From Clarkia xantiana subsp. parviflora (lineage: Eukaryota > Streptophyta > Magnoliopsida > Myrtales > Onagraceae): a stretch of 64,000 nt of DNA. How positions within the stretch are numbered: the stretch's first letter is position 1; every line of letters begins with the position of its first letter. Shown here piece by piece: positions 11,111 through 21,922 of this stretch. Both the position numbers and the translations under genes were made by a program. Below the pieces are notes generated by a model, which saw nothing but the letters and a program-made list of their open reading frames with translations, did no database searches and had not been told where the DNA came from. Location: contig JAPTYO010000023.1 in NCBI GenBank assembly GCA_036873135.1, positions 4,475,834-4,539,833 of the forward strand, written 5' to 3'.

Positions 11111-11204
11111 TCAATCCCCGAAGAAGAAGAAGGTTGAGCCGGAAGCCTCCGGTTCTGGTGCCCGTAAGGAGAGGCGGGGAACCATTAACGTCATTCACGG
11201 AGGA

Positions 11205-13031
11205 ATGGCAGCGGGAGGAGACACCTCCGCTTCCCGGGAGAATTACGCTTCCCGCATCTCTGCTGCTGTGGTGTTAGGGAAGAGGTCCCGGTCGTGGACC
11301 ATAAAGGAAGAAATGGTGATTTCTTTCTCGGCGGAGGATTTGATAGGCGTGGAGAGCCCTCACGACGACGCCTTGGTCGTGACCCTGGACGTGGACGGAT
11401 TCGAGATGAAGCGGATCCTGATAGACGGAGGGAGCTCCTCCGACATTCTTTTCATGGACGCTCTGGAAGCCATGGGAAAGACGAAGAAGGACCTGACGCA
11501 GGTGAACTTCCCGATGGTGGGATTCTCGGGATCGACCTCCTATCCGTTGGGAATGATTATCTTACCGGTAGAGTTTGGTAGTGGATGGAAGATGGAACGG
11601 CGGAACGTGGATTTCATCGTGGTAGAGTCCGCGGGAACATATAACGCTATCATCGGGAGGACCACCATCAACCCTTTCATGGCGGTTGCTTCAACCGTCC
11701 ACCAGAAGATGAAGTTCCCGACTGACAATGGTGTCGGAGAGGTCAAGGGGGACCAAGTGGCGTCACGAAAGTGTTATGTTAATGCCACTCGAAGGAGAAG
11801 AAGGGAGGCCATGGCTGTCTTGCAGACTGATGCCGATCCTCGAGAGGAGTTTGGGCGTCCCGCCCCCATGGAGGATCTGAAGGAGGTCGAGATTGACGGA
11901 CCTAAGAGAAAGGTGAAGATCGGGTCCGCTTTGTCGGAGGAAAGAGCCCGAGAGTTAATCAAGCTCTTGAAGGAGTTCAAGGAGCTGTTTGCCTGGTCCC
12001 CGAGCGATATGCCAGGAATCAGCCCCGACGTGATAGTGCACGAGCTGAAGATTGATCCCGCGACCAAGCCTATCGCCCAGAGGAGGCGTCCGATGGGCGC
12101 GGATAAGAGGATCACGATCCAGCAGGAGGTGGGCAGACTGCTCGACGCTGGATTCATCAAGGAGCTCCGATTCCAGACTTGGGTCGCTAATCCAGTCCTG
12201 GTGAGAAAGAGTAATGGGAAGTGGCGGATGTGTGTCAATTTCCACGACTTGAACAAGGCCTGCCCGAAGGATTGTTACCCGCTCCCGAGGATTGATCAAT
12301 TGGTGGATGCCACATCGGGACACGAGCTGTTGAGCTTCATGGATGCTTATTCCGGGTATAACCAGATCAAGATGGCGAAGGAGGATGCCCCCCATACAGC
12401 CTTCTATGCTAATAGTGACATCTATCACTACGACGTAATGCCCTTCGGATTGATCAATGCTGGAGCAACTTACCAGAGAATGGTGAACAAGTTGTTCGGG
12501 GACATGCTGGGAAAGACTATGGAGTCGTATGTGGATGACATGCTGGTGAAGTCCCGACAGGCAGGGGATCATGTCCAAAACTTGGCTGAGTCTACGGCAC
12601 CCGATCTGGAAGAAGCGGGTCCCGCAGAGGGGGCAACCATGGAAGTCCCGATAGAAGAACAGCCAGAACAGCCAAATGAGGAGAACACTTGGGAGATGTA
12701 CACTGATGGTTCATCAAGTGTAGAAGGATCGGGGGCAGGATTCGTATTGATACCGCCCGGTGGAGGCGAGCCCTTGCGATACGCCTTGGCCTTGACGTTT
12801 AGGGCCACTAACAATGAAGCGGAGTATGAGGCTCTCATCACGGGCCTTAAAATCGCCAAAGGTACGGGAGTCGATCATTTAAAAGTGAAGTGTGATGCCA
12901 GCTTGATCGTGAATCAAGTCCAGGGGAACTATGAAGCCAAGAGCCCGACAATGAGGAAGTATTTGCACGAGGTGCAGACTTTGAAGGGAAGCTTCAAAAG
13001 CTTCGATATCGAGGCAATACCGAGGGAATAA
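11205..13031 (+). pseudogene. Gypsy protease-RT-RNase H, internally deleted and stopped
   Basis: 608 residues from an internal ATG; the frame is open back to about 11100. Protease carries ILIDGGSSSDILF. The RT includes KWRMCVNFHDLNKACPKD, FMDAYSGYNQI, MPFGLINAGATYQR and the catalytic YVDDMLVKS. Directly after the YVDD block the RT thumb and connection are missing: about fifteen residues later the frame enters a linker and then an RNase H with MYTDGSSSVEGSGAG, NNEAEYEAL and VKCDASLIVNQV. The frame ends at a stop (13029-13031) just before the conserved NAEADALSKFA. This deletion plus the stop would abolish replication. Confidence 0.8.
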
Positions 13032-14420
13032 AATGCGGAGGCAGACGCCTTAAGCAAGTTCGCTCTGGGAGTGGCCCCGGAGGAGAATCGGAAGGTGCAC
13101 TTTCTGGAGAAAGTAATCATCTCAACCATCGATCCATCGGAGGTTTGCGCTATTGAAGCAGGATCGGAGGTAGAAGAGAAACCCACCTGGATGACCCCGA
13201 TGGTCACATACCTGACTGCGGGGGCACTCCCCGATGATGAGGTGGCAGCTGTTAGGTTGCGTCGAATCACGAGCAACTACGTTATGGTGGACAACCAATT
13301 GTACAAGAGGGGGCATGTAAAGCCTTTTCTGAAATGTGTGGCGGAGCCTGATACGAATCGGATCCTGAGAGAACTGCACGAAGGAGTCGCGGCCTGTCAT
13401 GAAGGGGCCCGATCCATTGTGAGGAAGGCGTTGAATCTAGGCTACTATTGGCCTTCGATGAAAAAGAGGCGACAGCGATGGTCCGATCCTGTGATGCGTG
13501 CCAGAGGTATGCTCCGAATATCGTGGCTCCTGTCGCGGACTTGATGTCCATCAGGAGTGCTTGGCCCTTCGCGCAGTGGGGCATTGATTTGGTGGGACCT
13601 CTTCCACAAGTAAAAGGTCAGTGTAAATATTTACTCATGGCCATCGATTACTTCTCAAAGTGGATAGAGGCTAAGGCGTTGGCCAAGACAACGGGGCAGC
13701 AGATCCTCAAGTTCCTTCAAACTCAGATTATATCCCGGTATGGGGTTCCTCGAGTGTTGATCAGCGATAATGGCCCTTCGTTCAATGGGGCTCAGTTGAA
13801 GGAGTACCTGGAGGAATTGAACATCGAGCATCGGACAGCTTCCGTCCACCATGCTCAGACTAATGGCCAAGTCGAATCAGCCAACAAGATCGTGATGGAT
13901 GGCTTGAAGAAGAGAGTTTACGCCTTGCAAGGTCATTGGCTGGATGAGCTTGAAAACGTGCTGTGGGCTGTTAGAACAACACCCAAGCAATCGACGGGGG
14001 AGAATCCGTTTGGCCTTGTTTATGGCACGGAGGCAGTTGCTCCTGTGGAGATAGCGGTGGCGTCCCATCGCAGGAGGCATTACGAGCCGCTGACGAACGA
14101 GGAGATAAGACGTCTGGACTTGGACTTGCTTGAAGAGAAAAGGTGGAAGGCTGACGAAGTTCAGGCTCGGATTCGTTTGGCAAACAGCCCGATATTATAA
14201 TCGGCGTGTCAAGTCCCGACAATTCTTCGTTGGAGAACTTGTCTGGCGGAGGAACGAGTTCGTTCATCAAGATCAGATCAACAAGCTGTCACCGAAATGG
14301 GAAGAACCTTACAAGATCGTAGGGATGCCAGCCCCGAATACGTACAAGTTAGAAGACCTTGATGGCAAGACGTTGAAACATTCTTTCAGTGGCGTACACT
14401 TGAAGAAATGTCATGTTTGA
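13032..14420 (+). pseudogene. Gypsy integrase, split over three frames
   Basis: Integrase pieces lie in three frames: 13032-13544 (linker and N-terminal zinc-binding His residues, LHEGVAACHEGAR, LGYYWPS); 13448-14200 (CDACQRYAP, core Asp in WGIDLVGPLP, Asp in LISDNGPSF, Glu in TNGQVESAN); and 14130-14420 (C-terminal FFVGELVWR, GPYKIV-like PYKIVGMP, LKKCHV end). Frame changes lie near 13465 and 14190. The DDE residues themselves are present, so decay is by indels. No chromodomain is seen. Confidence 0.78.
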
Positions 14421-14812
14421 TCCTAAGTCGCCTTAAGTGGTGCGTGATGTTAAGTCGCCACGAATGGCGCAAGTTATATATCGATTGATCCGATGACGCG
14501 ATTAAAGCCTCCCGAGGTACGATTAAAAAGCCTTCCGAGGTACGAGTAAGACGTCTTGAAGGACGCGATAAAAGCCTTCCGAGGTACGAGTAAGACGTCC
14601 TGAAGGACACGATAAAAAGCCTTTCGAGGTACGAACAAAAGCCTTACGAGGTACGATTAAGTCGCCTTTATGGCGCGAAAAAAAGCCTTTCGAGGTACGA
14701 ACAAAAGCCTTACGAGGTACGATTAAGTCGCCTTTATGGCGCGATAAAAAGCCTTTCGAGGTACGGACAAAAGCCTTACGGGGTATGAGTAAGTCGTCTT
14801 TATGATGCAACC

Positions 14813-15067
14813 AAAAGCCCTAAAGGGTACGAAAAAGCCCTAACGGGTCCGCGTAAGTCGTCTATATGATGCGGCAAAAAGCCCTAAAGGGTACGAAAAA
14901 GCCCTAACGGGTCCGCGTAAGTCGTCTATATGATGCGGCAAAAAGCCCTAAAGGGTACGAAAAAGCCCTAACGGGTCCGCGTAAGTCGTCTATATGATGC
15001 GGCAAAAAGCCCTAAAGGGTACGAAAAATCCCTAACGGGTCCGCATAAGTCGTCTATATGATGCAGC
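14813..15067 (+). repeat. Tandem array, 64-bp unit x 4
   Basis: Four adjacent 64-base units (starting about 14813, 14876, 14940 and 15004), each with AAAAAGCCCTAAAGGGTACG, then a similar half with AACGGGTCCGC, then GTAAGTCGTCTATATGATGC. The two inner units are nearly identical; the last has a few changes. Each unit also holds CCCTAAAGGG / CCCTAACGGG near-palindromes. Confidence 0.85.
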
Positions 15068-15406
15068 AAAAAGCCCTAAGGGGTACGATTAAGTCGTCTG
15101 GAATGACGCGACAAAAGCCCTAAGGGGTACGATTAAGTCGTCTAGAATGACGCGACAAAAGCCTTAAAGGGTACGATAAAATCATCTTAAGTGATGTACA
15201 AAATTTCCTTGAACGGCATGGACGAGAAACCTTAAGTGGTGAAGTCCCGAGAAAAACGTTGCGAGAGACATACGAAATCACCTTAAATGGTATGGATGAG
15301 AAACCTTAAGTGGTAAGTCCTTGTGAAGCATCGGAAAGGTGTATGAAGTCATCTTAAGTGATGGTCTGAAGAATTGGGAGAGTCATATTCAAGAATTGTA
15401 CCCAAG

Positions 15407-15535
15407 GTAAAAGCCTCCGATGGTGATATCGGGAGGTCTGAAGATAAAAGCCTCCGATGGTGATATCGGGAGGTCTGAAGATAAAAGCCTCCGATGGTAA
15501 TATCGGGAGGTCTGAAGATAAAAGCCTCCGATGAT
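15407..15535 (+). repeat. Tandem array, 37-bp unit x 3.5
   Basis: Units start at about 15407, 15444, 15481 and 15518 (partial), with AAAAGCCTCCGATGG, TGATATCGGGAGG and TCTGAAG. CCTCCGAT and ATCGGGAGG are complementary, so each unit is a small hairpin. Confidence 0.85.
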
Positions 15536-15600
15536 GAGGTAGGAAGATCCGGAACTGGAAGACACGACGGACTGCAAGTCCCCCATGTCTTGGGGGCAAA

Positions 15601-16896
15601 TGATGGGTTCCGATGTAATCGTTAGCCCCGTTAACAGCCAATGGACGGCGAGTAGGTCCAGTGGGCCTCGTGAAAGGCCTAGGAGGCCCAGAAACCCAGT
15701 ATGAAGGGTCCCGACTTTAGCGGTCCCGATATACGAGCTGAATGCTTCCGACAATAAGCCTCTGAGTAGGCCTCGATATGCCTTAGTAAAGGCCCCGATA
15801 ATAAAGCCCCGCGGAGGCTGGACCTGTCTCGTGAGACAAAGGGTTCTGGGTGGTGACCTAGAATGAGATAACTCTGGAGTCCCCGATATGAATTGGGACT
15901 AGGGCTGAGCAAGAAGCCCGAAAAGCCCGAAGGCCCGAAAATCCCGACCCGAGCCCGTCCCGAAAATCCCGTCCCGAGATGTAGCCCGAGCCCGGTCGGG
16001 CGGGATTTTTTTTCCCAAGTCGGGCTCGGGCTTTTTCTTAAAAAGCCCGAAAGTCCCGAGCCCGCCCGAATATATGTATATATTATATATATTTAAGTTT
16101 AACCTAAGTCTACTAACTATAGTTTAAGTAACTTTACTATAGTTAAAATAAAAAAATCTTAGAATTAGACTATGGATGATGTTTGAAATTATTGAATTTT
16201 GTATTGATGTGTTGAACTTGCATGTATTTGAAATGGATGGACCTCATATTAGGATTTTTTTTTTTTGTTTTTAATTTTTTGGTTCAAATTCGGGCTAGCC
16301 CGAGCCCGAGCCCGAGCCCGAATCCCGATGTCCCGACTCGGGCGGGACATTTCCTTTAGGTTCGGGCTCGGGCCAAAAATATGAGTCCCGAAATTTTCGG
16401 GCTCGGGCTCAGGTAAAAGCCCGCCCGTCCCGTCCCGAGCTCACCCCTAATTGGGACTCGCGATCAGAGGATAAGACCGAGAAACCCGCCTACTAGATAG
16501 AGTAGTGGGGAGACGGTTGAGATATGGATAACCTTCCCCGAGATACGCAGGGCGTGCCCGAGATACGCGGAGTACGGGCGAGATACGCGGAGCGTGGGGC
16601 GAGATATACGGAATCCCGAACGAGATATACGAAATCGTGGGTAAAACTGCCAGGCGCAGTCTCAGGTAACTGAGTAACTTCCCCTCCTATATAAAGGAGC
16701 AAGTTACCTCAGAAAACACATTCTCTAATACGAACTTAGATGACTGCTTACCACCCCATTGATCACATACTCATTTAGGCATCGGAGAGGGATTCTGGGT
16801 CACCACACAGGTCATCCCCTTTTGCAGGATTACGCGGAGCCCAGGAGTTCAAGCTTTCCGTCAAGAACGTAACGGAGCTTCGCCCGTGATCCAACA
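15601..16896 (+). repeat. 3' LTR of the Ty3-gypsy element, interrupted by hAT MITE
   Basis: Matches 8701-9438 closely on both sides of the insert at 15900-16449. A few substitutions against the 5' LTR show the element is older than the copia element at 1882. Confidence 0.88.
15900..16449. mobile_element. Non-autonomous hAT element inside the LTR
   Basis: 550 bases with inverted ends TAGGGCTGAGC and GCTCACCCCTA (one mismatch) and a perfect 8-base target duplication ATTGGGAC (15892-15899, 16450-16457). The 5' LTR of the host element shows the empty site with a single ATTGGGAC. Subterminal regions are packed with GGGC(T)CGGGC / CCCGAGCCCG motifs; the centre is AT-rich and non-coding. The 8-base duplication and TAGGG..GAGC ends fit the hAT superfamily. 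Confidence 0.9.
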
Positions 16897-16901
16897 GATC
16901 G

Positions 16902-17067
16902 GAAACTGGATAATAGTCCCGCACCCAAATCCATGAAACATGGACCTCCAAAGTGAACGGTGCGACATATTGTTGCAGATCTCTTAACTAAGATTGATCC
17001 AACTTTAGAGATGTTAATTGTTGCAGTAACAGAATTAATGCTCCAAATTAATAAATTATTAAGTATA
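16902..17067. other. Spacer between gypsy element and MITE
   Basis: Continuation of the pre-insertion sequence interrupted at 8700. No feature recognised. Confidence 0.35.
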
Positions 17068-17734
17068 GAGTTAAGAACACAATAGGGGCCTGAATGTTTG
17101 CCCTTGTTGCCAATTGGGGTCTGAATTGAAAAATGGTATTATTAAGGGCCTGAATTTTGAGTTATGTTTATATGAGAGGTCTCCGTCTATTTTTTCTGTT
17201 AAAAGTGACGGAAAGTGGTCACATGCTTGGCATGTGACCGAAAATAATCTGAAAATCCGAAAATGCCCTTTGACCAAATTGTGTTCCTCACATGTTTGAC
17301 TTAAAAAGACGAAAATGCCCTTTAAACCACCACAGCTCCGGCAACCACCACCCAGCTCCGGCGACCCAAAATAGCTCCGATCAGAGCTATTTTGGGTCGC
17401 CGGAGGGGGGTAAGGATCGCCGGAGCTGGGGTGGTGGTCGCCGGAGCCGGGTGGTGGTTGCCGGAGCTGTGGTGGTTTAAAGGGCATTTTCGTCTTTTTA
17501 GGTCAAACATGTGAGGAACACAATTTGGTCAAAGGGCATTTTTGGATTTTCAGTTTATTTTCGGTCACATGCCAAGCATGTGACCACTTTCAGTCACTTT
17601 TAACAGAAAAAATAGACGGAGACCTCTCATATAAACATAACTCAAAATTCAGGCCCTTAATAATATCATTTTTCAATTTAGACCCCAATTGGCAATATGA
17701 GCAAACATTCAGGCCCCTATTGTGTTCTTAACCC
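17068..17734. mobile_element. Mutator-like long-TIR MITE
   Basis: 667 bases. The ends GAGTTAAGAACACAATAGG and CCTATTGTGTTCTTAACCC start inverted arms of more than 200 bases (GGGGCCTGAATGTTTG, CCAATTGGGGTCTGAATTG, GGTCACATG and so on, mirrored on the right). The perfect 9-base target duplication TTAAGTATA is at 17059-17067 and 17735-17743. The centre is GC-rich and itself palindromic around GAGCTATTTTGGGTCGCCGG. 9-base duplications with long TIRs indicate Mutator-like transposition. Non-coding. Confidence 0.88.
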
Positions 17735-17743
17735 TTAAGTATA

Positions 17744-19021
17744 TATTCCCTTTCTCATCTCGATGAATGTTTTTCTTCTTCTATTATCTACTATAGAGGG
17801 GAGGAATCACACTTTCGCCACTGACATAGAGTCGGTCCATCAAAAGATGGAGAAACCAGGCAAGTATAAGAAGGACGACGTTGAAGAGAGGGAATGAGGT
17901 TTCTAGTCTAATTATTACTACTTCTTTCCTTCACAGTGAAATGTATCTTATGTCGTCTTTGATTTGATATTTATATGAATAAATATGGAGCTAGCGCTTT
18001 AAGTTAGTAATTGCTAATAATGTATACTTGTCATATGAGGACTACGCGGATTGGAATGGGTATATGAAGGTGGTAGAAGCTTCTTATAAGGTAATACTAT
18101 TAACCTCGGCACTACTGCCTTGAGTCCATCGCAAATGCTGCTACTAAAATAAAATAATTACATTAAATTATTATAAAGTAATTATAACTTATAAGTAATA
18201 CTCGACAATGGCTGCCGAGGCTTATAACAATGATCCTCTGGTAAAATTGTTCCAAGATATGCAGATCATTTAAGTAGGTTTAGAGATCTTTGTTATTTCA
18301 ATTTTAATTACTATTTAGCTGTTTCAATTTTAATTACTATAATAGAAATAGGTTTGGAGATCTTTTGCACTTTTCAAGCCGAGAGTTCTTGGAACTGTTG
18401 ATTCGATTGCTATGTTGTTGTTTTTTTGGCCAAATATGTAGTTATTGTTATTACATGCACTTTTGATATTGAACCTGGTTCCGAACGGAAAAGAGCAGTA
18501 AAGACTTCTAAAGTTCTAAGCTAAAATAGTGAAGTCGGTTAAAATAAAGGACAAAATAATAATAAATAAAATAATTGCAAAAAAATATAAAGTATGTATA
18601 CTTTAAAAGGATTGTAGCAAGCCCCCTATAAATAGTAAGACATTTACATTCATTTACAAGATTTATACTTTCACAATACACTTATACTAAATTAAGTTTC
18701 AGAGTGGAATCATTCCCACATTTCCCAGGTTCCGCCAAGAAGGACAAACTATCCCATAAAACTTTAAACTTCAAAGAGACACCTAGGCGAGATCCAGAAA
18801 AGCTAATTCCAAGTTTAGCCAGACTTTTACGATCCAACACTACATATGTTATAATTTTTTGTCAAATTTGACGAAAAATGAGAATGTTTCGGCCAGATGT
18901 GGCCTTTTGACACGTTTCCAAGAAATATTCTACAATAAATTAAAAGTATTGCAGTGAAATACCTTCAGTTAGATGCTCAATTGGTCATTCACCAAATTCG
19001 GAGGTTTAAAATTTAGCATAC
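17744..19021. other. Intergenic; right arm of an inverted repeat
   Basis: No convincing ORF. 18541-18640 is an inverted match of 8587-8690. A TATAAATAG motif at about 18628 is followed by a region ending in CACATTTCCCAGGTTCCGCC that looks LTR-like, but I cannot define element ends. Confidence 0.4.
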
Positions 19022-19026
19022 AGTTT

Positions 19027-20750
19027 TGATGTGGGCGAAATTGGAAAAGCGTCGGATTTTGGCGTGTGGGTACAGTATTTCATGCAGAAACGGTGATCTG
19101 AGCAAGATTTATAGTAAACTATTGGGTTTGACAGTTTCAGGCCAAATTCTATCGTTTAGATGGTCAAATTTGTAGTTTATGTTTCTTTCAGTTTTTTTTG
19201 TATTTCGGTTTTGTTTGGGAATTTTTGTTAATTTCGTATTTTGTCTAGGGTTAGGATTTTTCTTTTCAGTATTTAAAGCATTTTTAGCTGAATATACAGC
19301 AGTTTATTGATATATGAAAAAAAAACTGAGGTTTTCCTCTACCGTCAAATTCTCGGCTTTCTTTAAATCAACGAGTTCTTGCGCCCTCTATCCATCAAAT
19401 TCTCGGAATTCCCCTCGAATCAACGAGTTTTTGATCCATCTATCCCCATCACGCTGCATCAGATTGGTATCAGAACCGAAAATCCTGCGCGATGCCACCC
19501 CGAAGACGTCTACAAACTGCAGAGAATAACGAACTACGACGTTCGATCTTAGAACTGCTGCGACGTCAGCTCGACGAACTGCACCGTGAGAATGGAAGAC
19601 AGCTACGTCAGTCCATAGAACAGAAAATCGAGAATAGAAACATCAAATCGATTTTTAAGAGGATGAGTTCGAATTTGAGGAGGAAGACGATACCGCCTTA
19701 GATGTGCACCCTTTCGATAATCCTGTTTATGATGATGTCGAGGTAGATTCTGTTATTTTTTATAATCCTGTTTATGATGATTATGATGACGATGATGAAG
19801 TGAGTGAGGAGTATATCACTGGGGATACCAATTTCACAACTGATTCAGGCAGCTGTGAGAATGTGATTTCAAATCTGGCTGTTGGGAAATCGGGTCTTAC
19901 GGTGGTTCTTATGGATACTTTTAATTTACTTCTTGACCGGCCATGGCAATATGATCTTGATGTGCAGCATGGTGATCGTTCCAATACTTATTCTTTTGTC
20001 TTTCATGACAAGAAGATAGTGCCGGTTGGAATTCAATTTTTGCCGCTGGAATTTGATGATGTATTTCCTGAGTTCTTACAACATGACCCTCCCCATTTAC
20101 GTGAAAAATTTTATGATGATGTGGCTGTGTGTGTTCTTCTTCCTGCTTCCTATTACTGGCCTTCATTGCGGAAGATTCGAGGGCGAATCTTCTCTTCCCC
20201 GGAGAGAATGATGTAGGCGAAATTGGCAAAGTGTCGGATTTTGGTGTGTGAGTACATTATTTCATGCAGAAACGGTGATCTGAGCAAGACCTATAGTAAG
20301 TTATAGGGTTTGACGGTTTCATGCCAAATTCTATCGTTTAGATGGTCAAATATGCAGTTTTATGTTTCTTTCAGTCTTTTTTGTAATTTGTCGGTTTTGT
20401 TTGGAAATTTTTGTTAATTTCGTATTTTATATAGGGTTAGGGTTTTTCTTTTCAGTATTTAAAGCGTTGTTAGCCGAATTTTACAACAGTTTATTGATAT
20501 ATGAAAAGAAATTGAGATTTTCCTCTACCGTCAAATTCTCGGCATTTTTTGAATCAACGAGTTCTTGCGCCCTCTATCCATTTTACAGCAGTTTATTGAC
20601 ATATGAAAAAAATCTGAGGTTTTCCTCTACCGTCAAATTCTCGGCATTCTTCTGAATCAACGAGTTCTTGCGCCCTCTATCCATCAAATTCTCGGCATTC
20701 CCTTTCGAATCAACGAGTTTTTGATCCATCTATTCCCATCCGTCGCATCA
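19027..20750 (+). mobile_element. Short non-autonomous LTR retrotransposon
   Basis: LTRs at 19027-19461 (435 bases) and 20209-20750 (542 bases), both TGATGT...GCATCA; perfect 5-base target duplication AGTTT (19022-19026, 20751-20755). PBS TGGTATCAGAACC at 19465. A purine tract GGAGAGAA lies before the 3' LTR. The 3' LTR is longer because a block of about 90 bases (TTACAGCAGTTTATTGA ... CTCTATCCA) is duplicated in it. The 747-base interior is a deletion derivative of a Ty3-gypsy gag-pol and cannot be autonomous. Relatives in this window: solo LTR 1177-1611 and the inverted element 43240-44613. Confidence 0.88.
19492..20215 (+). pseudogene. Remnant gag / protease-RT junction of a gypsy element
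   Basis: The first frame (19492-19701) begins MPPRRR and has a basic, Arg/Gln-rich gag N-terminus. The second (open from about 19650, to 20216) is acidic with repeated NPVYDD, then RPWQYDLDVQHGDRSNTYSF, the usual end of a Ty3-gypsy protease region, then FDDVFPEF from the start of RT, and an ASYYWPSLRKI integrase-like motif. Gag, protease and pol pieces are thus fused by internal deletions. The two frames are offset. No catalytic motif is left. Confidence 0.65.
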
Positions 20751-20755
20751 AGTTT

Positions 20756-21122
20756 CTAGCCCCAATTGTGTATTGTTCTACCACGTGGCATAACCGACGA
20801 TTTTGAGTTTTGAAACGTACCATAAATCTGTCATCAAACATTATTATATATATATATTTGTTTTCTTTTATGAACTCTAATAATACTATATATTCCTGAA
20901 TATCGTAATCAATGAGCAATTTTTTTTACAGCACTCTGAAATACGAACATACTTTCTTATGTTTTGTTTTGCTCGGTGAACATGTTTTCATACGTGAATG
21001 TCGATGTAAAGAGCTTAAAAATGACTCCCACATATTATTTTTGATTTAGCCATTTAAAGTCTTATATTTCTCCACTAAAATATTTTTATGTAATTATTAC
21101 CTCTATTCTACGCTAATATAAA
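20756..21122. other. Spacer before the Helitron stack
   Basis: AT-rich, no ORF with recognisable content. Confidence 0.35.
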
Positions 21123-21922
21123 CTAGGTACTGTACCGCGTAAAGCGCGGGTGGCTTCCTACTTATTTATAAATGCATATAAATATATAAACAAAATTATT
21201 GTGAGTAATGCACTCTTTTAAAAAAAATATTTATAAACTTTTTTTAAAAAGAAGAATGAAGAATCCTAAGAATTAGAAACTGACGGCCCTAAACTTTAAC
21301 TTGTGAAAGAAAAAAAAAACTACTAAACTCTAATGAAAATATTTCACTATTACAAAAGAACACTTTTTTTCTCGCTAAAACAGAATATAGATATTGGAAA
21401 AATAAACTAATTTATCGTTTCCTTGTTGCTGTGCTAATGTGGCGATCTCTTGGTAATCATCACCATCAAGATTAGTAGATAGAGAAAACTTAATGGTAGA
21501 TAGAGAAGATTTAAAACCGACATACACAATAGAAAAAACTTAAGAAAAATCAAATTATTATTTGTCATCCTCTAATTGAACTACAATGCTGATGTTACGA
21601 CCTCTGAGTGATTCTCTGGCCTAAACCACCAAGATTATAATATTAAGATTTGTTTTTTTACTTAGTTGTAACTATCTTATTGGGTGGGTGAGTTGAGTTG
21701 TCAACCTCAGACTTAACCTATTTGTAATACCATCTGGATTAGAGGTGAGAGAGAGAATTAATTCTATTGAGAGAATTAATTAGAGTGAGAGGTGAGAGAA
21801 ATAACTTGAGTGAGAGGTGAGAGAAAGAAGAATAAATTAACATAATGATGTGTAAATTTCTAATTGGAAGATAAGATGATGTGTCAGCACCAGAATAGTC
21901 GTTAATCAAGATTAGTATAATA
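21123..21922 (-). mobile_element. Helitron A (non-autonomous, 0.8 kb)
   Basis: On the minus strand the 3' end is a GC hairpin (CCCGCG / CGCGG with an AAAG-side loop) followed by ACAGTACCTAG and then host T: a CTAG Helitron terminus at 21123-21126. The other end, read on the minus strand, is TATTATACTAATC, a motif shared by all four minus-strand copies here, but its first few bases are displaced by Helitron B. No Rep/helicase and no captured gene recognised. Confidence 0.7.

Larger units (their letters stand above)
14421..15600 (+). repeat. Repeat-filled 3' region of the Tat-type element
   Basis: Non-coding stretch between integrase and 3' LTR built from short related units (AAGCC...GAGGTACGA...AAGTCG...). 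It includes two clear tandem arrays described separately. ORFs on the minus strand here simply translate the repeats. Confidence 0.7.
8701..16896 (+). mobile_element. Ty3-gypsy (Tat-type) retrotransposon, defective, with nested hAT
   Basis: Bounded by TG...CA LTRs: 8701-9438 (738 bases) and 15601-16896 (1296 bases). The right LTR is 738 bases once the hAT element and its duplicated 8 bases are subtracted. The target duplication GATCG is perfect (8696-8700 and 16897-16901). A TTGGCGCCGTCTGTGG primer-binding region follows the 5' LTR and a purine tract CTTGGGGGCAAA precedes the 3' LTR. Internal order is gag, protease, RT, RNase H, integrase. The RNase H is of the separate TDGSS type found in the Tat lineage, and a long repeat-filled region lies between integrase and 3' LTR, also typical of Tat. 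Several frameshifts, a stop and an internal deletion make it non-functional. Confidence 0.9.

Noticed and set aside
9610..14610. Numerous minus-strand and alternate-frame ORFs of 60-200 codons
   Set aside because: Shadows of the GC-rich gypsy gag-pol; none has its own domain, while the plus-strand frames have clear ones.
14813..15535. Regularly spaced repeats resembling a CRISPR array
   Set aside because: Units are directly tandem without unique spacers, lie inside a plant retrotransposon, and the genome is eukaryotic.
17071..17510. Overlapping ORFs of 60-140 codons on both strands
   Set aside because: They lie in the palindromic interior of a MITE; the two strands give the same peptide pieces because the DNA is inverted-repeat.
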